From Sinotaia quadrata (Eukaryota; Mollusca; Gastropoda; Architaenioglossa; Viviparidae): a stretch of DNA of 64,000 nucleotides. Shown one piece after another: positions 35,401-47,548 of this stretch (within the stretch, counting starts at the first letter, position 1; every line of letters starts with the position of its first letter). Location of the stretch: NCBI GenBank assembly GCA_028829895.1, contig CM054179.1:41929617-41993616 (forward strand), read 5' to 3'. The position numbers and the translations under genes are program-made. Below the pieces are notes generated by a model that saw only the letters and a program-made list of their open reading frames with translations, was not told the DNA's origin and did no database searches.

Positions 35401-35848
35401 CAAGAGAAAATGGGGTGGGGGTGTAATTAATTAGTACGTTGGGTCAATATACCTTCAATACATATTAAGCTGGTCGTTGATTTAAAGGGAGCGCGACTAA
35501 CTCTCACTGTCCAGTCGTGCTAAATGACCTAAGCAGATCGATTGACAACCACTGCCGATTGCTACAGACAATACAATGACGGGTCTCAAACCAGGCGACC
35601 TTTGAAGTTCTGTTGTAGTTAATTAGGCTGAAGGTGCAGTTTCGACAAAGTGTACTTTTTAAAGCGGCATTTACTGCATATAATGCATGCACAGATTTTG
35701 TTACATAATGCATTTGGTCCAGAGGTCCACTGATCGACGAAAAGAACATGTACTACGTTTAAAAACGGTCATCGTTGAATGGCGATTTCGAAGTTTCGTC
35801 ATCTTATCCACGATCATGAGCCACCAAGTGCAACTGGAATCAGTTTTG

Positions 35849-35849
<1 letters not shown>
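35401..35849. other. Unique sequence
   Basis: GC-richer around 35490-35620, with an open minus-strand frame of 81 codons but no domain or splice support. Confidence 0.45.
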
Positions 35850-35889
<40 letters not shown>

Positions 35890-36003
35890 ACACACACGCA
35901 CACATACACACACATACACACACAAACATACATACACACATACACACACAAACACACACACACACACACACATGCACACACACACAAACATACATACATA
36001 CAC
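35850..36003. repeat. (CA)n with CATA interruptions
   Basis: A perfect CA run at 35850-35884, followed by ACACACATACACACAAACAT-type repeats. Confidence 0.97.
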
Positions 36004-36536
36004 ATTTTCTTACTCTTCTATGGACATTTTTGCATGCATTCATTCAATGGAGGCCTATGATTCATAAAATGTGCAAATTTTGCATGCTGATTTTACAATA
36101 CTTGGTAATGGGTATTAGTTTCAGAATTGTTGAAGAACATTAAGCAGTGTTAAATGTCTTCTATGTTCTATGCAATACGCTCCGACTTTGAAAATAATAT
36201 CACTTGACTGAGGATGCACCCGATCTAATAGATATTTCCACTCCTAGCAAACATTCCACTTCCATCTTTAAATACATGGCAGTCGGAATAAGAAAAAATC
36301 CTTGAACAGAGAAGATTCAGAAAAATACCACTTGTTTCTAAATATATGAATAGCTCATCGGTAAATAATAGAAATCATTCGAATAAGCATGGAATGAGGA
36401 AACAATGAAATTGCCAAAGAAATCCTGTCATATACAGAGTGGGGCACGTAATGTATGAAGTCAGATTTGTGTGCTATATTGTCCCAGGGCTAATGCACCA
36501 TGGTGACATATGCATGATGAATTTGTGTGCATATCT
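36004..36536. other. Unique sequence
   Basis: No feature recognised. Confidence 0.5.
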
Positions 36537-36740
36537 GCGCGTGTGTGCGTGTGTGTGCGTGTGTGTGCGTGTGTGTGCGTGTGTGTGTGTATGTGTGTGT
36601 GCGTGTGCGCGCGTGCGCGTGTGTATGTGTTTGCGAGTGTGTGTGCGTGTGTGTGTATATGTTTGTGTGTGCGCGTTTGTGTGTGTGTGTGTATGTGTGT
36701 GTGTGTGTGTGTGTGAGAGTGTGTGTGCGTATGTGTGTTC
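36537..36740. repeat. (GT)n/(GC)n alternating tract, about 200 bp
   Basis: GTGTGTGCGTGTGTGCGTGT and related units, including GCGTGTGCGCGCGTGCGCGTG, give almost continuous purine-pyrimidine alternation. Long open frames on both strands are compositional. Confidence 0.97.
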
Positions 36741-38810
36741 TTAGTATCTAACAATACAGTGCAACAATAAAATGGACAAGCGTTGTGCTAGAAACTTAAG
36801 ACAAAAGAGTATTTTGATATAACTTGTAAGGAATAAGTATGCTAAGCCTTTACTATATATTCCTCGTTTGGATATCTTAGCATGGGTCATAGTGTCAGTC
36901 GGAATGTTTATAACTTGTAGCTTCCAAAATTATAAATAACTAATTGAAATAAAATACAGCTCATCCATGTAATCAGAACAAGCTATCGACATACATCCCT
37001 GAGTTAGTATTACCTCTCAAGTCTTGGGAGGCGTTTAGGTGCGTGGTAAAATTCATATTAAGAAAATTCCTCTGGAACGTGCGTACTCGTTGATAATCTT
37101 TCAGTGATTAAACACAGAACTATAATTATTCTTTCTTTTCATTTTTTGTTAGATAATTTTGAGAGATAATTAAAGCAATGCAATATTGCAAGTAATGAGT
37201 GAAACGTTAAGTGAATTAAAGGTGTTACAAAGCTCAGCAAGAAACTGCTGCTAGATTAATCCTGCTTAGCGCGTCAGCACAAAGATTAACTGAACGAGGA
37301 ATGACTGAATGGATGAAATAAAAATAAATTGTTAGGCCAAAGATTTATGCCAATGCTGACGATGCACTTCAGAAATAACCTACGGAGGTCTTATATTGAT
37401 TCCAGGTTTAGAAGCCAAGTATCGGGTTTTAAAATGAGCCACTGCTCTCCCTCCCTGGAACTCTGTAAAGCCAAATTAATGATGCCATTTCTTTGGAAAG
37501 TTAATTAATTTCTTCCATTGTTCGTGCAGATAAGGAAAGATGCTTATGTGAGTGTGTAAGACAACGCTTTGCCAACGTCATGCCAATGCTATGCCAATGT
37601 TGTGAGTTATATATTGGGTCATAGTTCAGTTTGTAACCTACCGGCGTTTGCTCTTCATCAGCTCTGCACTGTTGTTTGAATAAATCATTGTTTTTTCATT
37701 CTTAGTGGAATTTCGCGCTCATTCTAAGATTCTACATGGATGGTGAATATATACTTCTGTATGTTTACAGTGAATTCTGTACAATGACGAATTAATAGAC
37801 TAATATAAACTCTCTAAATCTGAGAGCATCATCTTCTGTGTTTAGCATAGGTAGCAGACCAAGTAATAAGTCTTAAGTTGAATTAATCAAAGAAAGAATC
37901 ATTATTAGTAATGGTTTTAAAAGTACGACTGTCGTATCTTTTTTTTAATACTATCTGACCAACATTACCTCTCCTTTCTGGAGAGTAGATAATCAAGATA
38001 ATAATGAATATTAATATTATAATGAATTATGATTTTGAACTAATGAGAATTTAATAGCTAAAAGCCGTTTTGCAATCTCTAGAACACGATTTCACAACTG
38101 TGTCAAATGGGTAAAATATAATTGATTTTTAGACAATAGGTATATATTGTCTTAGGACACGTGTGACCATCTTCGGTGAAACGAGTTTTATTCACAAACA
38201 GCGAAGTGATCTACACCCTGAGGTGAGATGGGGATCTGTCCAGTTCACTTTGACTTTTCATTGAAAGTCATTTCATAACATTTCTTTCTACACTTATGAA
38301 TACCAATCTATGCTGAGTTAGATTGCTATCATGAAATTCTTACATTTAATTATAAGCTAATCATAGATACAAGGGCTGGTTTTTTTAATGCCCATCATCT
38401 TAATTTTGATCAAGCATTGCCATTAATGAAACTAAATAGAATCTCATGTGTTATTCACCGATTTTGAAACTCTTATGGTCAAGTATGTTTAAAATACCTG
38501 TCGTTTTCAAACATAAAACCATAGAAAAGCTTTCTAATGACAATTTTTATTATGTACAAAAAAAAAACCCAGACGTTTTAACCAATGATGTGCGTAAACG
38601 CCGTCTTTATACAGCAATTTCTCTTTGCATTTCGTAAAACGCTTGTTTTCATTGGTGCAAAGAAATGACGTTGCGAGGTCGGATACAATCACTGAGATAG
38701 TTAACTGTTTAGGGAGAGTAATGTGATAATGCACATAAGGTTCAGCTCCAGTTGATTTTGGCGATATTGCTTGCGCCCCAAGAAATATGAAACGTCATTT
38801 TATAACAATT
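36741..38810. other. Longest repeat-poor stretch, AT-rich, no gene
   Basis: About 2 kb without tandem arrays. A small GCCAACGTCATGCCAATGCT-type triplication lies at about 37570-37600. No frame has protein-like composition with splice sites. Confidence 0.5.
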
Positions 38811-38814
38811 TCTA

Positions 38815-38932
38815 CACTTCAGCAAGTCGGCACTATACATTCTCTCTAGATAGCAGTTAGAAAGTAAGTCTTAAGCAAGTCGGCACAATACACTCTCTCC
38901 AGACAGCAATTAGAAAGTAGGTCTTAAGCTCA
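38815..38932. repeat. Direct repeat of about 55 bp, 2 copies
   Basis: AGCAAGTCGGCACTATACA followed by CTCTC-AGA-AGCA-TTAGAAAGTA and GTCTTA, twice. Confidence 0.93.
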
Positions 38933-39197
38933 ACAAAAAGTACATGCCCTTTACTTTACATTTACACCTGTAGCAGTATCGGACGTAACCTGAGGAACGC
39001 ATGCTGTTAACCATCACTTTTAATTATATCATTAATTATATTATTATGGGTTACATCTTTTAGCTAGTAATGTCGTTCTTTGTAATGATTTTGACGTAAA
39101 GGATTGTATCTTTTTATGAGTTAGCTTTAGTCTTGTACATATGTTAAGTTAGATTAGAGCAAAAATGACCAAAATGATTTTTGTTATAAAGAGTTCA

Positions 39198-39198
<1 letters not shown>
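38933..39198. other. Unique sequence
   Basis: No feature recognised. Confidence 0.5.

Positions 39199-39236
<38 letters not shown>
39199..39236. repeat. (CA)n microsatellite
   Basis: About 19 uninterrupted CA units. Confidence 0.97.
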
Positions 39237-39237
<1 letters not shown>

Positions 39238-39477
39238 CTTCAATTAAGAAATGTAAAAACATTTTTCTATAGTGTTCATACTGTGCAATAACGACAGATT
39301 TCTTAGTGTGAGCAGTAAGGATAGGACAAAGCATTTCATGAAAGCATCTTTTCTTTATTCTGAGTTTAAAAAATGAACACTGCTTAGTTTGGTGTTAGTT
39401 ATTGTTATTTAACTATTTCTGTTAAATTTATTTTTAAATAAAAAACAAACAAACAATACCCTACTTTAAATGGAAAC

Positions 39478-39640
39478 CTGATAAAAGACGAAATGTGGGT
39501 GCATAGACGACTGGACAAGCACAAAGATGAAAAATGGATGCATAGACGACTGGACAAGAACAAAGATGAAAAATGGGTGTATAGACGACTGGACAAGAAC
39601 AAAGATGAAAAATGGGTGTATAGACGACTGTTTGGCGGTA
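39478..39640. repeat. 39-bp minisatellite, 4 copies
   Basis: TGGGTGTATAGACGACTGGA then CAAGAACAAAGATGAAAAA. The period is a multiple of 3, which keeps a minus-strand frame open. Confidence 0.95.
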
Positions 39641-39754
39641 GATTGCCGCTACTAAAGTAGAATATTGCATACATATCGGGTTCCTGAAAAACAGGAAAAT
39701 GAAAACCAACTACAGTCTTTGAGTAATTTAAGCAGATAAAGAAATTACATAGAT

Positions 39755-39839
39755 GGATGGATGGATGGGTTTGAGTGAGTGAGTGAGTAAAGAAAATTTC
39801 AGAAAGAAAAAGAAATTCAGAAAGAATGAAAGAAAAAAT

Positions 39840-39912
<73 letters not shown>

Positions 39913-39978
39913 AAAGAAAGACAGAAACTAAGAAAGACAGAAACTAAGAAAGACAGACAGACAGACATACAGACAGAC

Positions 39979-40009
<31 letters not shown>

Positions 40010-40030
40010 AGGAAAGAAAGAAAGAAACTG
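39755..40030. repeat. (GGAT)n, (GTGA)n, (GAAA)n and (GACA)n cluster
   Basis: GATGGATGGATGG at about 39752, GAGTGAGTGAGTGAG at about 39774, then about 75 bp of GAAA, then ACAGAAACTAAGAAAG twice, GACAGACAGACA and a second GAAA run. Confidence 0.97.
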
Positions 40031-40658
40031 TTCTGAATAATCTTTACAATGATAATAAAATCAGCACAAATGAGCCACTTTTCTTACTAGTCTTTTCTAT
40101 ACAATGTAACACAAATATAAGACTGCCACATTTTCTAAACTAAACTTTTGTTCATACAAAATTAGAAAAAAATTAAAGACAAATTTCGTGCAATCTGACT
40201 TTGCATACTCTTTTCTGTTTGAGTAAAACAAAACGAATTTAGAGAAAAAAAGCTAAGCTATATATTTCGCGATGCATCAGACGTGCTAAAACAATATACT
40301 CACTCTTATTGTTTTAGTTAAGAACCGTAAACGTGTATTAATTTAATAATTTTCCTTATGCACTGTGCACAAATTCCATTTTCTTCCTACTTGTGCCACT
40401 AATCAAGTATGCAAGAATTCCACCGTTCCCATACTTCTTGAAAGATTGCGGAATGGCTGCAAAATCAGTACACTCAAATCACATCTTTTGCCCTTTGCAA
40501 CACCCCCCTCCCCCTCCTTAGCCAGAGATCACAGACGACTCGTTAGCATAATGCACATGTTCATATCGCACCTCTTCACACTGCACTTGTCGAGAATCAA
40601 GGAACTTGCAAGTCTGCACTAAACGCCTGTATTTTACCTCGACAGCACCCTTTAGTAA
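40031..40658. other. Unique sequence
   Basis: No feature recognised. Confidence 0.5.
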
Positions 40659-40659
40659 T

Positions 40660-40684
40660 GGGGTGGGTGGGAGGGGGAGAGGGG
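40660..40684 (+). other. G-quadruplex motif
   Basis: Five G-runs of 4, 3, 3, 5 and 4 bases separated by single T, T, A and an AGA loop: GGGGTGGGTGGGAGGGGG then AGAGGGG. Short one-base loops are the pattern known for very stable parallel quadruplexes. Confidence 0.75.
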
Positions 40685-41765
40685 AAATCCCGAAGTGGAT
40701 ACAGGGTTGTGTTAAATGTAGGTCGCTCCTTACGTCATCACAATTACAGTCGATCAATACTGCAACATATTTCGTTAGAATGGTTGCTCTCGATCCATTT
40801 CTCGTCTGGAAAGTAAATATAGGAGATGAAGACATAGAAAGAAAGAAAATAGACCCCGTTTGATACAGAAAACATTTCAGAACCAGAACACGAAAATATC
40901 AAGCAGCCATCGCTGCATTAGTTTCCCTATGAAAAGAAAATCATTTCAATCATTAGGAGACTGAGAGCTCGGATGAAATGGGCGATTAGTGTGCAGAAGT
41001 ACTGCGCTTCGACTCCGGAAAGCCGCCGACTAAGGGAGGTGGGGTGGTGATCGAGCGCCGAACCCTACCCCTCTCACCCACTATAATCTCAGTTTTTCTC
41101 CTAGCTTGGCGTCTGAGATTGGTAATCTTACTTTACTCCGATTGCCAGACGCAGGGATGTTTTGGCAGATATCACTAACCTTTTGCCATTTTGCGTACTT
41201 AAGTTGTACGAATGCAGCGCAATAGTTGTGTAGGCCCACTGAAGGGCAGATAACTCATGCGACGAGATTTTTCTTTCGTTTCCGGCACAGCGAACTGGAT
41301 TGTAATCATAATTGGGCGGTTCTTCTAAGGCCAGAGACAAAGCAAAGTGTGCACATGTACACCTCTCCAGCATCATGGGGGAAATTAGTTGTTTTCATAG
41401 AATTGGTTCCTCACGGGCCCACAGTGAATTCTCCCAGCCTTTTCACTGTCTCACCATTCCTGTTCAATCTCCACCAGTAATTACAACATCGCCTGGTGCC
41501 GTCCTTCGTGTATACCTATATTTAGCTTGTCCTTGCCACCGATTCGTGTTCATTACGTCATCATAGACGTAAATAACGAATAATAAATTATTTAAAGAGT
41601 CTGTCATGATCATGGCAGTGGTCCAATAACCTCTTTCTGTCGAACGTAAAACACTGACACTTTCATTGTCGTCAACATCGTTTTTATTGTCGACTGCATA
41701 TAACGATGCCAGGAACTCTTACCATTCTCTGTGAGTTCGTCTTGTTTGACTTTTCATTTACACTC
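40685..41765. other. Unique, slightly GC-richer sequence
   Basis: The GC-rich patch at about 40990-41080 (CGACTCCGGAAAGCCGCCGA) has no matching exon structure or tRNA fold. Frames at 41128-41376 (minus) and 41226-41566 (plus) lack domain support. Confidence 0.45.
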
Positions 41766-41769
41766 ACTG

Positions 41770-42300
41770 TCACAATCTACAGAATGCTCAATGTCACGAC
41801 CTATTGAAAGCTCATTGTACTGAATCCTCAATGTCACAATATATTCAATACTCATTTCCACAACCAACTGAATGCACATTGTCATGACCTACAGAATGCT
41901 CATTGTCACGACCTACTGAATGCTCATTGTCATGACCTACAGAATGCTCATTGTCACGACCTATAGAATACTCATTGTCATGACCTACAGAATGCTCATT
42001 GTCACAACCTACAGAATGCTTATTGTCATGACCTACTGAATGCTCATTGTCATGACCTACTGATAACTCTCTGACACAATCCTACATTACTTACTGACAT
42101 AACCCATAGACTATTTATTTACTGACATATTAAACTGACAACTTACTGATATAACCGATTGACTACTTACTAGTATAACAAATAGACTAATTACTGACAT
42201 AACCCATTGACCACTCCCACTGTCATGACCTACTGAATGCTCATTGTCAACCCACTGACAACTCGCTGACATAATCCATTGTCTACTTACTGTCAAACCC
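41770..42300. repeat. Degenerate 24-bp minisatellite
   Basis: TGACCTACAGAATGCTCATT with GTCA, best preserved at 41875-42060, passing into diverged TACTTACTGACATAACCCA units. Confidence 0.9.
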
Positions 42301-43384
42301 ACAGACTACTCATTAACAGTCACACTACACTGGCTACTCAATGCTTGTCATAATCCTATGTCCACTCGCTCAGTGGCACAACCCACTGACTATTCACTAT
42401 TCACTGACGTAATCCACTGACTAGTCACTATTTACTGACGTAATCCACTGATAAATCACTAATTCACAAATCACTGACTACACAGTAACTCAAACACTCC
42501 ATGACTGCTCACGTCTCACAATCCACTGATTCTTCAGTAAATGTCCACAATCCACTCACTGACTGATTAATTACTGTTCCCTTGATAGTTCACTATGATA
42601 ACTCACTAACTACTCATTGACTACATACGACTACTGAATAAATATCACAGCCCACTAAACGAAGACTACAATTCGAAAAAAATTTCAAATGTTGTCATTC
42701 ACGGATAATTAACATACACGACGCAGAGATCAGGCATGAATCTTATTCCATGCAATTTCTGTCATGCTCAGTGTGTATCTCACAGTACGGCTCACTGGCT
42801 GCTCACTGTCACTCTCCACCAGTCATTCCTTACTCACTACGTGTCTCATTTACCATTAAAACTCAATCTCTTCCATGATTTCAGTGAGCACGTTCTCTAA
42901 GCTACAAATGATTCATTGTCATTACGTATTGACACCTCATTTCTCCAACAAGCTACTGACAGCTCAATAAGGACCATATTTTTCTCACAGATATGAGCCG
43001 CTGTCAACTCCCTCTCACGATTCACTGACATCTCTCTGTACTTTACTCACAGCTACGGCCCATTCATGACGCAATCTATTCCACAGATCCATTGACAGCC
43101 CAAGGCTCTCCACATTGGGCTCACTTGCTGACATAATCAGTAACAATTCACTCTTTCCCATGATTTACTGGCGCACTATCCATGCGATCTACAGACAACT
43201 CACTGTTGAATGCAGACAAAAAGTTCTTTTTAAAAATAGCCCCATAACCTATTTTAATGTTCGGCTACTGTCTGACAAATCGTTGTCTATTCTTTTTTTT
43301 TATATAAAACATGTTCCTCTCACAGCTAACCAGCTTCATCAGCTAAAGGCTACTCACTGTTATAATTCACTAACCATCACTGCT
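42301..43384. repeat. Highly diverged ACTCACTGAC-type repeats
   Basis: CACTGACTA, ACTCACTG and AATCCACTGA phrases recur irregularly to about 42650 and sporadically to 43380. This suggests the remains of a much longer array related to that at 41770. No gene seen. Confidence 0.55.
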
Positions 43385-43620
43385 GACTAGGCTACTCACT
43401 GTTATAACCCATTAAATTCACTGCTATCTAGGCTACTCACTGTTTTAACCCATTAAATTAACTGTCTTATTAAACTGTTCTTAATATCCCATAGTATGTT
43501 TATAAAACCGTTCCTAGTATCCCACATTAGTCTTATTAAGCTGTTCCTTGTATCCCGCAGTAGTGTCTTATACAGCTGTTTATAGTATCCCAAAGCATTC
43601 TTACTTAGCTGTTCTCCCAA
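43385..43620. repeat. Two short degenerate arrays
   Basis: GGCTACTCACTGTTATAACC with CATTAAATTCACTG, about three copies to about 43455. Then TATTAAACTGTTC-TAGTATCCCA-AGT about four copies to 43620. Confidence 0.83.
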
Positions 43621-44214
43621 TGTAGTTTCTTTTCTGCATCACTGACGATCAAGACGCTTTTTGCGCCATTATAATGCCACCTTTCTTCTGCCTGGAGCAA
43701 TGTTTACGTCATCATGCGCAGCCTGCGTCACTGTTCACTGCTTACTTACATCACTATTTACTTCATTCTTGCAGTCACCATCACGTTTCTTAACAGTGCT
43801 TGCCTGCTTCGCTAAATTCATCGATAACTAGAAGTAGGTCTGATCAAGATAGTCCGACCACAGTGATCATTTTGAATAATTAATCCGCATGTTGCTGCAG
43901 TGAACAGGGAACCAAAATTGCTTTGCGTCTCAGACACTGGTAATGAATTGCATATGCATCAGCCTGGAAATGCCAGAAATATATTCTACACGCAACAGTA
44001 ACGTTTCTTAAGAAACATGTCACAATGATATGGAGTAAAAGACTTAACACATTAGCGGTTCTAAAGCCTAGTGACTGGTTTATGAACAAGCTGTCGCCAG
44101 ACAAGATTATATTGGCAGTGACTGAGAAATCATTGTCTGAACTCCAGTGCACACATCTACTGAATACATACTGCAGTCAGCCACAGAAGGTGGCCGCACA
44201 GCATCAATAGCAGC
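43621..44214. other. Unique sequence
   Basis: No supported gene. Confidence 0.5.
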
Positions 44215-44520
44215 ATCGTCGTTACACCAAAAACAGATATCGTCGTTACACCAAAAACAACTATCGTCGTTACACCAAAAACAGCTATGGTCGTTACACC
44301 AAAAACAGCTATGGTCGTTACACCAAAAACAACTATGGTCGTTACACCAAAAACAGCTATGGTCGTTACACCAAAAACAGCTATGGTCGTTACACCAAAA
44401 ACAGCTATGGTCGTTACACCAAAAACAGCTTTGTCGTTACACCAAAAACAGCTATCAGCGTTACACCAAAAACAGCTATCGGCGTTACACCAAAAACAGC
44501 TTTGTCGTTACACCAAAAAA
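44215..44520. repeat. 24-bp minisatellite, 13 copies
   Basis: Unit: TATGGTCGTTACACCAAAAA then CAGC. Left and right copies vary at TATCGTCGTT, TTTGTCGTT and TATCGGCGTT. Two plus-strand frames stay open as 8-residue repeats. Confidence 0.96.
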
Positions 44521-44544
44521 CACCTACGGATACTGAGAAGGAGT

Positions 44545-44785
44545 AAATGTGTCTATCACCTATTTCTAAACTTAACTGTTATTTAAATTGTTAAGTTTTC
44601 GAAGTGATTCGACTTTGGGCACTCCTTATGGTGGTATTTTTGTAAGTGTAAAAGTTGGAGAAAACACTCGAATTGAGAATGTGCTAGAAATTGCTCATGT
44701 AATGAAAACCAGTTCCAACTGGATGAGTAGTTTTTATTATCCAATGATTATGATTTTACGAAAACAAGACCAGCCAAAGGGCTAA
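44545..44785 (+). mobile_element. Dispersed repeat family B, copy 3
   Basis: The best match to copy 2 over its whole length. Landmarks are CTATTTCTAAACTTAACTGT, GGGCACTCCTTATGGTGG, TAAAAGTTGGAGAAAACACT, AGAATGTGCTAGAAATTGCT, CCAGTTCCAACTGG and ACAAGACCAGCCAAAGGG. It lies immediately right of the 24-bp array and about 650 bp left of a family A copy. A 65-codon frame here is broken in the other copies. Confidence 0.75.
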
Positions 44786-45439
44786 GATCAACAAGTTGAC
44801 ATGCTATAGAGAATTCTATTGTCTGAACACTTGAATTTGGTGTGGCAAGACGTGCAGTCATGAAAGACGGCCATTAACTTAATTGGACGAAGCAGCCTTT
44901 CCATGTATTATTTGAATCTCTGGGTTTACTGATTATATTATGAACCGGGGTAGACGTGGGGAGCCTCTATTGTAGTATGTAAGTGTAAAAATACTCTACA
45001 CTCCATTGATGTATGTTGGCAAGGTATGCTGACTGCATCAAGCAATTTCTGGTACAGGTAAGTTACTAGAAATTGCTACAATTGTTTTGCTGCTTGAAGG
45101 AGTTGACATGGCAAATAAAGCGCCTAGTTAGCTTGAAGAGAATAGAAGTGTATCAGTGTTTTCAAAACGAGGAGAAAAACACATGGAGTTGACGTGGACA
45201 ATAGCTTGTTACATTGTTTTAAAAGCGCTGGCAAGACTATTGAGACAGCAAACCAGGTTACATAGAAACTATTATCATTATCTCTATTAACACCACTTCA
45301 CTTCTCTGATAAGAAATATACTGTGATTTGTTGAATTGTATTTTAGGATATAAGACTGTGTAGATATAAAACAAAACTATACAATCATGGTTTTGTGGAA
45401 ATATATTGAAGTCATGTAATCTTTTTATTGTATTTGTCA
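44786..45439. other. Sequence between family B and family A copies
   Basis: No self-match elsewhere in the window found by eye and no exon. Confidence 0.45.
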
Positions 45440-45865
45440 TATATGTATATTTGATTGTTGATTTAATAAATTTACTGACCTTCTTACACATATTGATAAC
45501 CTATTGTTGGTAAAGAAAGTGGGTGGAGGGGTGCCTGCTAAATATAGATTAAAGACGGATTTGTCTTCTTCTTTAGTAAGAAGTTTCCACTTATGGAAAT
45601 ACTGTGTGATGGTAAATGTTTGTCTTCTTCTTTAGTAAGAAGTTTCCACTTATGGAAATACTGTGTGATGGTAAATGTTTGTCTTTAATTGTGAAAACGC
45701 TTATGACGCCCGCTATCCGCCAAGTGAGAGAGACGAGTGGTGTCTGCTGGAGAATTATTAATAACATATATTACGATTCTCATCACTTGTAATTAGTAAT
45801 GGACGATTAATTAATTAATAATAATAACCATTAACTAGAATACTAGATGGTGTTATCGTCACAAA
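45440..45865 (-). mobile_element. Dispersed repeat family A, copy 3, with internal duplication
   Basis: The reverse complement matches 59225-59580 throughout. Plus-strand landmarks are GATTTAATAAATTTACTGAC, CTTCTTACACATATTGATAA, GTGGGTGGAGGGGTGCC, TAAAGACGGATTTG, CTTCTTTAGTAAGAAG, CCGCCAAGTGAGAGAGACG, GTGTCTGCTGGAGAATTATT and GATGGTGTTATCGTCAC. A segment of about 60 bp (from TTGTCTTCTTCTTTAGTAAG through GTGATGGTAAATGTT) is present twice in tandem at about 45565-45685, but once in the 59.4-kb copy. Non-coding. Confidence 0.78.
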
Positions 45866-45954
45866 TACCAAGCTTATGATTTGTCAGTGATTATATCATT
45901 GTTTGGTTTCGCAGTATCGTTATGACTAGTCAGAAATTGTTGTAGATATATTTC

Positions 45955-46310
45955 ATATCTCGTTAGTCTGAACTCTGTTTTCTCTTTACCTATCTATATA
46001 TCTCATATCTCCCTATCTCGTTAGTCTGAACTCTATTTTCTCTTTACCTATCTATATATCTCATATCTCCCTATCTCGTTAGTCTGAACTCTATTTTCTC
46101 TTTACATATCTATATATCTCATATCTCCCTATCTCGTTAGTCTGAACTCTATTTTCTCTTTACCTATCTATATATCTCATATCTCCCTATCTCGTTAGTC
46201 TGAACTCTATTTTCTCTTTACATATCTATATATCTCATATCTCCCTATCTCGTTAGTCTGAACTCTGTTTTCTCTTTACCTATCTATATATCTCACATCT
46301 CCCTCGTAAA
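45955..46310. repeat. 58-60 bp minisatellite, 6 copies
   Basis: CTATCTCGTTAGTCTGAACT, CTATTTTCTCTTTACCTATC, TATATATCTCATATCTCC, with TTTACATATC variants in some copies. Confidence 0.96.
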
Positions 46311-46384
46311 ATCTTGCTATTGTCTTTGCATATCTATTTTTCAGTAAATTTCACATGTCACTAGTCACCACTATAACGTTTCTC

Positions 46385-46710
46385 ATCGTACCTTTGTAGT
46401 TCAGTGTATTGCACGTCTTAACTTTTCAGATACTTTGTAGTTCAGTTCATTGCATGTCTTAACTCTTCAAATACTGTGTAGTTCAGTTCATTGCACGTCT
46501 TAACTCTTCAAATACTTTGTAGTTCAGTTCATTGCACGTCTTAACTTTTCAGATACTTTGTAGTTCAGTTTATTGCACGTCTTAACTCTTCAAATACTTT
46601 GTAGTTCAATATACTACTTGATACAACGCTGTACACAATTTATTGTACTCTCGTCAGACCTATATTTATATGTCAGTAAATTGCACGTCTTGACTCTTCG
46701 GATACTTTTA
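46385..46710. repeat. 41-bp minisatellite, about 6 copies
   Basis: TACTTTGTAGTTCAGTTCAT then TGCACGTCTTAACTCTTCAAA. The rightmost copies have extra sequence (TGATACAACGCTG). Confidence 0.93.
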
Positions 46711-46785
46711 TTTCCATATATATTGTTTGATAAAACGCTGGGCACTTTTTTTACTCTCGTCTGATGTATGTTTCAATTTATTTCC

Positions 46786-46799
46786 GGGGGGGGGGGGGG
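46786..46799 (+). repeat. G14 homopolymer
   Basis: Fourteen consecutive G, followed by ATTGTTG. Confidence 0.95.
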
Positions 46800-47024
46800 A
46801 TTGTTGAAAGCTTACTGCACCTCCTTTTTTACCTTATATTTCCGAATACTGCAAGGTATTTCATGTTAAGGTCCATGCACTGTCAGTTTACCTTTCAGTA
46901 CAAAGAAAGGTATCTTGCTTACTGACTGATGTTTAACAGTTATGTTCTTACACAAACACTGACCTATATAAGTCCCAGACTTTACGCCTGGTTGGTTAAA
47001 GAACAATGATCGATCGGCACACCT
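46800..47024. other. Unique sequence
   Basis: No feature recognised. Confidence 0.5.
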
Positions 47025-47135
47025 TTCTATTTCAGCATATTTCATTATATTTCAATTTTTCTTTTCTATTTCAGCATATTTCATTATATTTCAATTTTTC
47101 TTTTCTATTTCAGCATATTTCAATTTTTCTTTTCT
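47025..47135. repeat. Repeat of about 40 bp, 3 copies
   Basis: TTTCTATTTCAGCATATTTC followed by ATTATATTTCAATTTTTC. The third copy lacks the middle segment. Confidence 0.93.
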
Positions 47136-47548
47136 ATTCATATTTCCTGGCTCTACATGATGTGGCTCCTTCATTATATTTTATTATGCCTCACCTGTTA
47201 ATTCTTGCATTGTTTCAAGTGCCTTGTGTATTCAATACATATTAATAAATATCGACACAGAATGCCCTCTCTCGCCAAGTCAATAGAATTTTTGTACCGT
47301 GGCCATTAACTGGGCATTTATATATCGAACGTGTCTATTCTGACTTTAATTCTGATTAATATTCAGAGTTCTTATTTCACAATATATTGTCGAGCAATTG
47401 ATTTTCTTTTTCCTTTTTCTATAACTTTCGCGATTATCCCACACACACCCCGCCCACCTATTAAACAAAGCGTTGCATTCACTTAATCCTGACTGGCAAG
47501 ATTTCTTCTTCCTGTTTCTCTTTTCTGTTTTTCTTTTTTTAATATTAG

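Noticed and set aside
40985..41075. tRNA-like sequence in the GC-rich patch
   Set aside because: GCTTCGACTCC resembles box B, but flanking arms do not pair and no acceptor stem is seen.
44147..44586. Overlapping 129- and 99-codon frames of 8-residue repeats
   Set aside because: Two frames of the same 24-bp repeat are open simultaneously, so neither is likely a protein.
44588..44785. 65-codon frame in family B copy 3 as a conserved protein
   Set aside because: The corresponding frames in the 10.2- and 34.9-kb copies are disrupted, so similarity is at the DNA level only.
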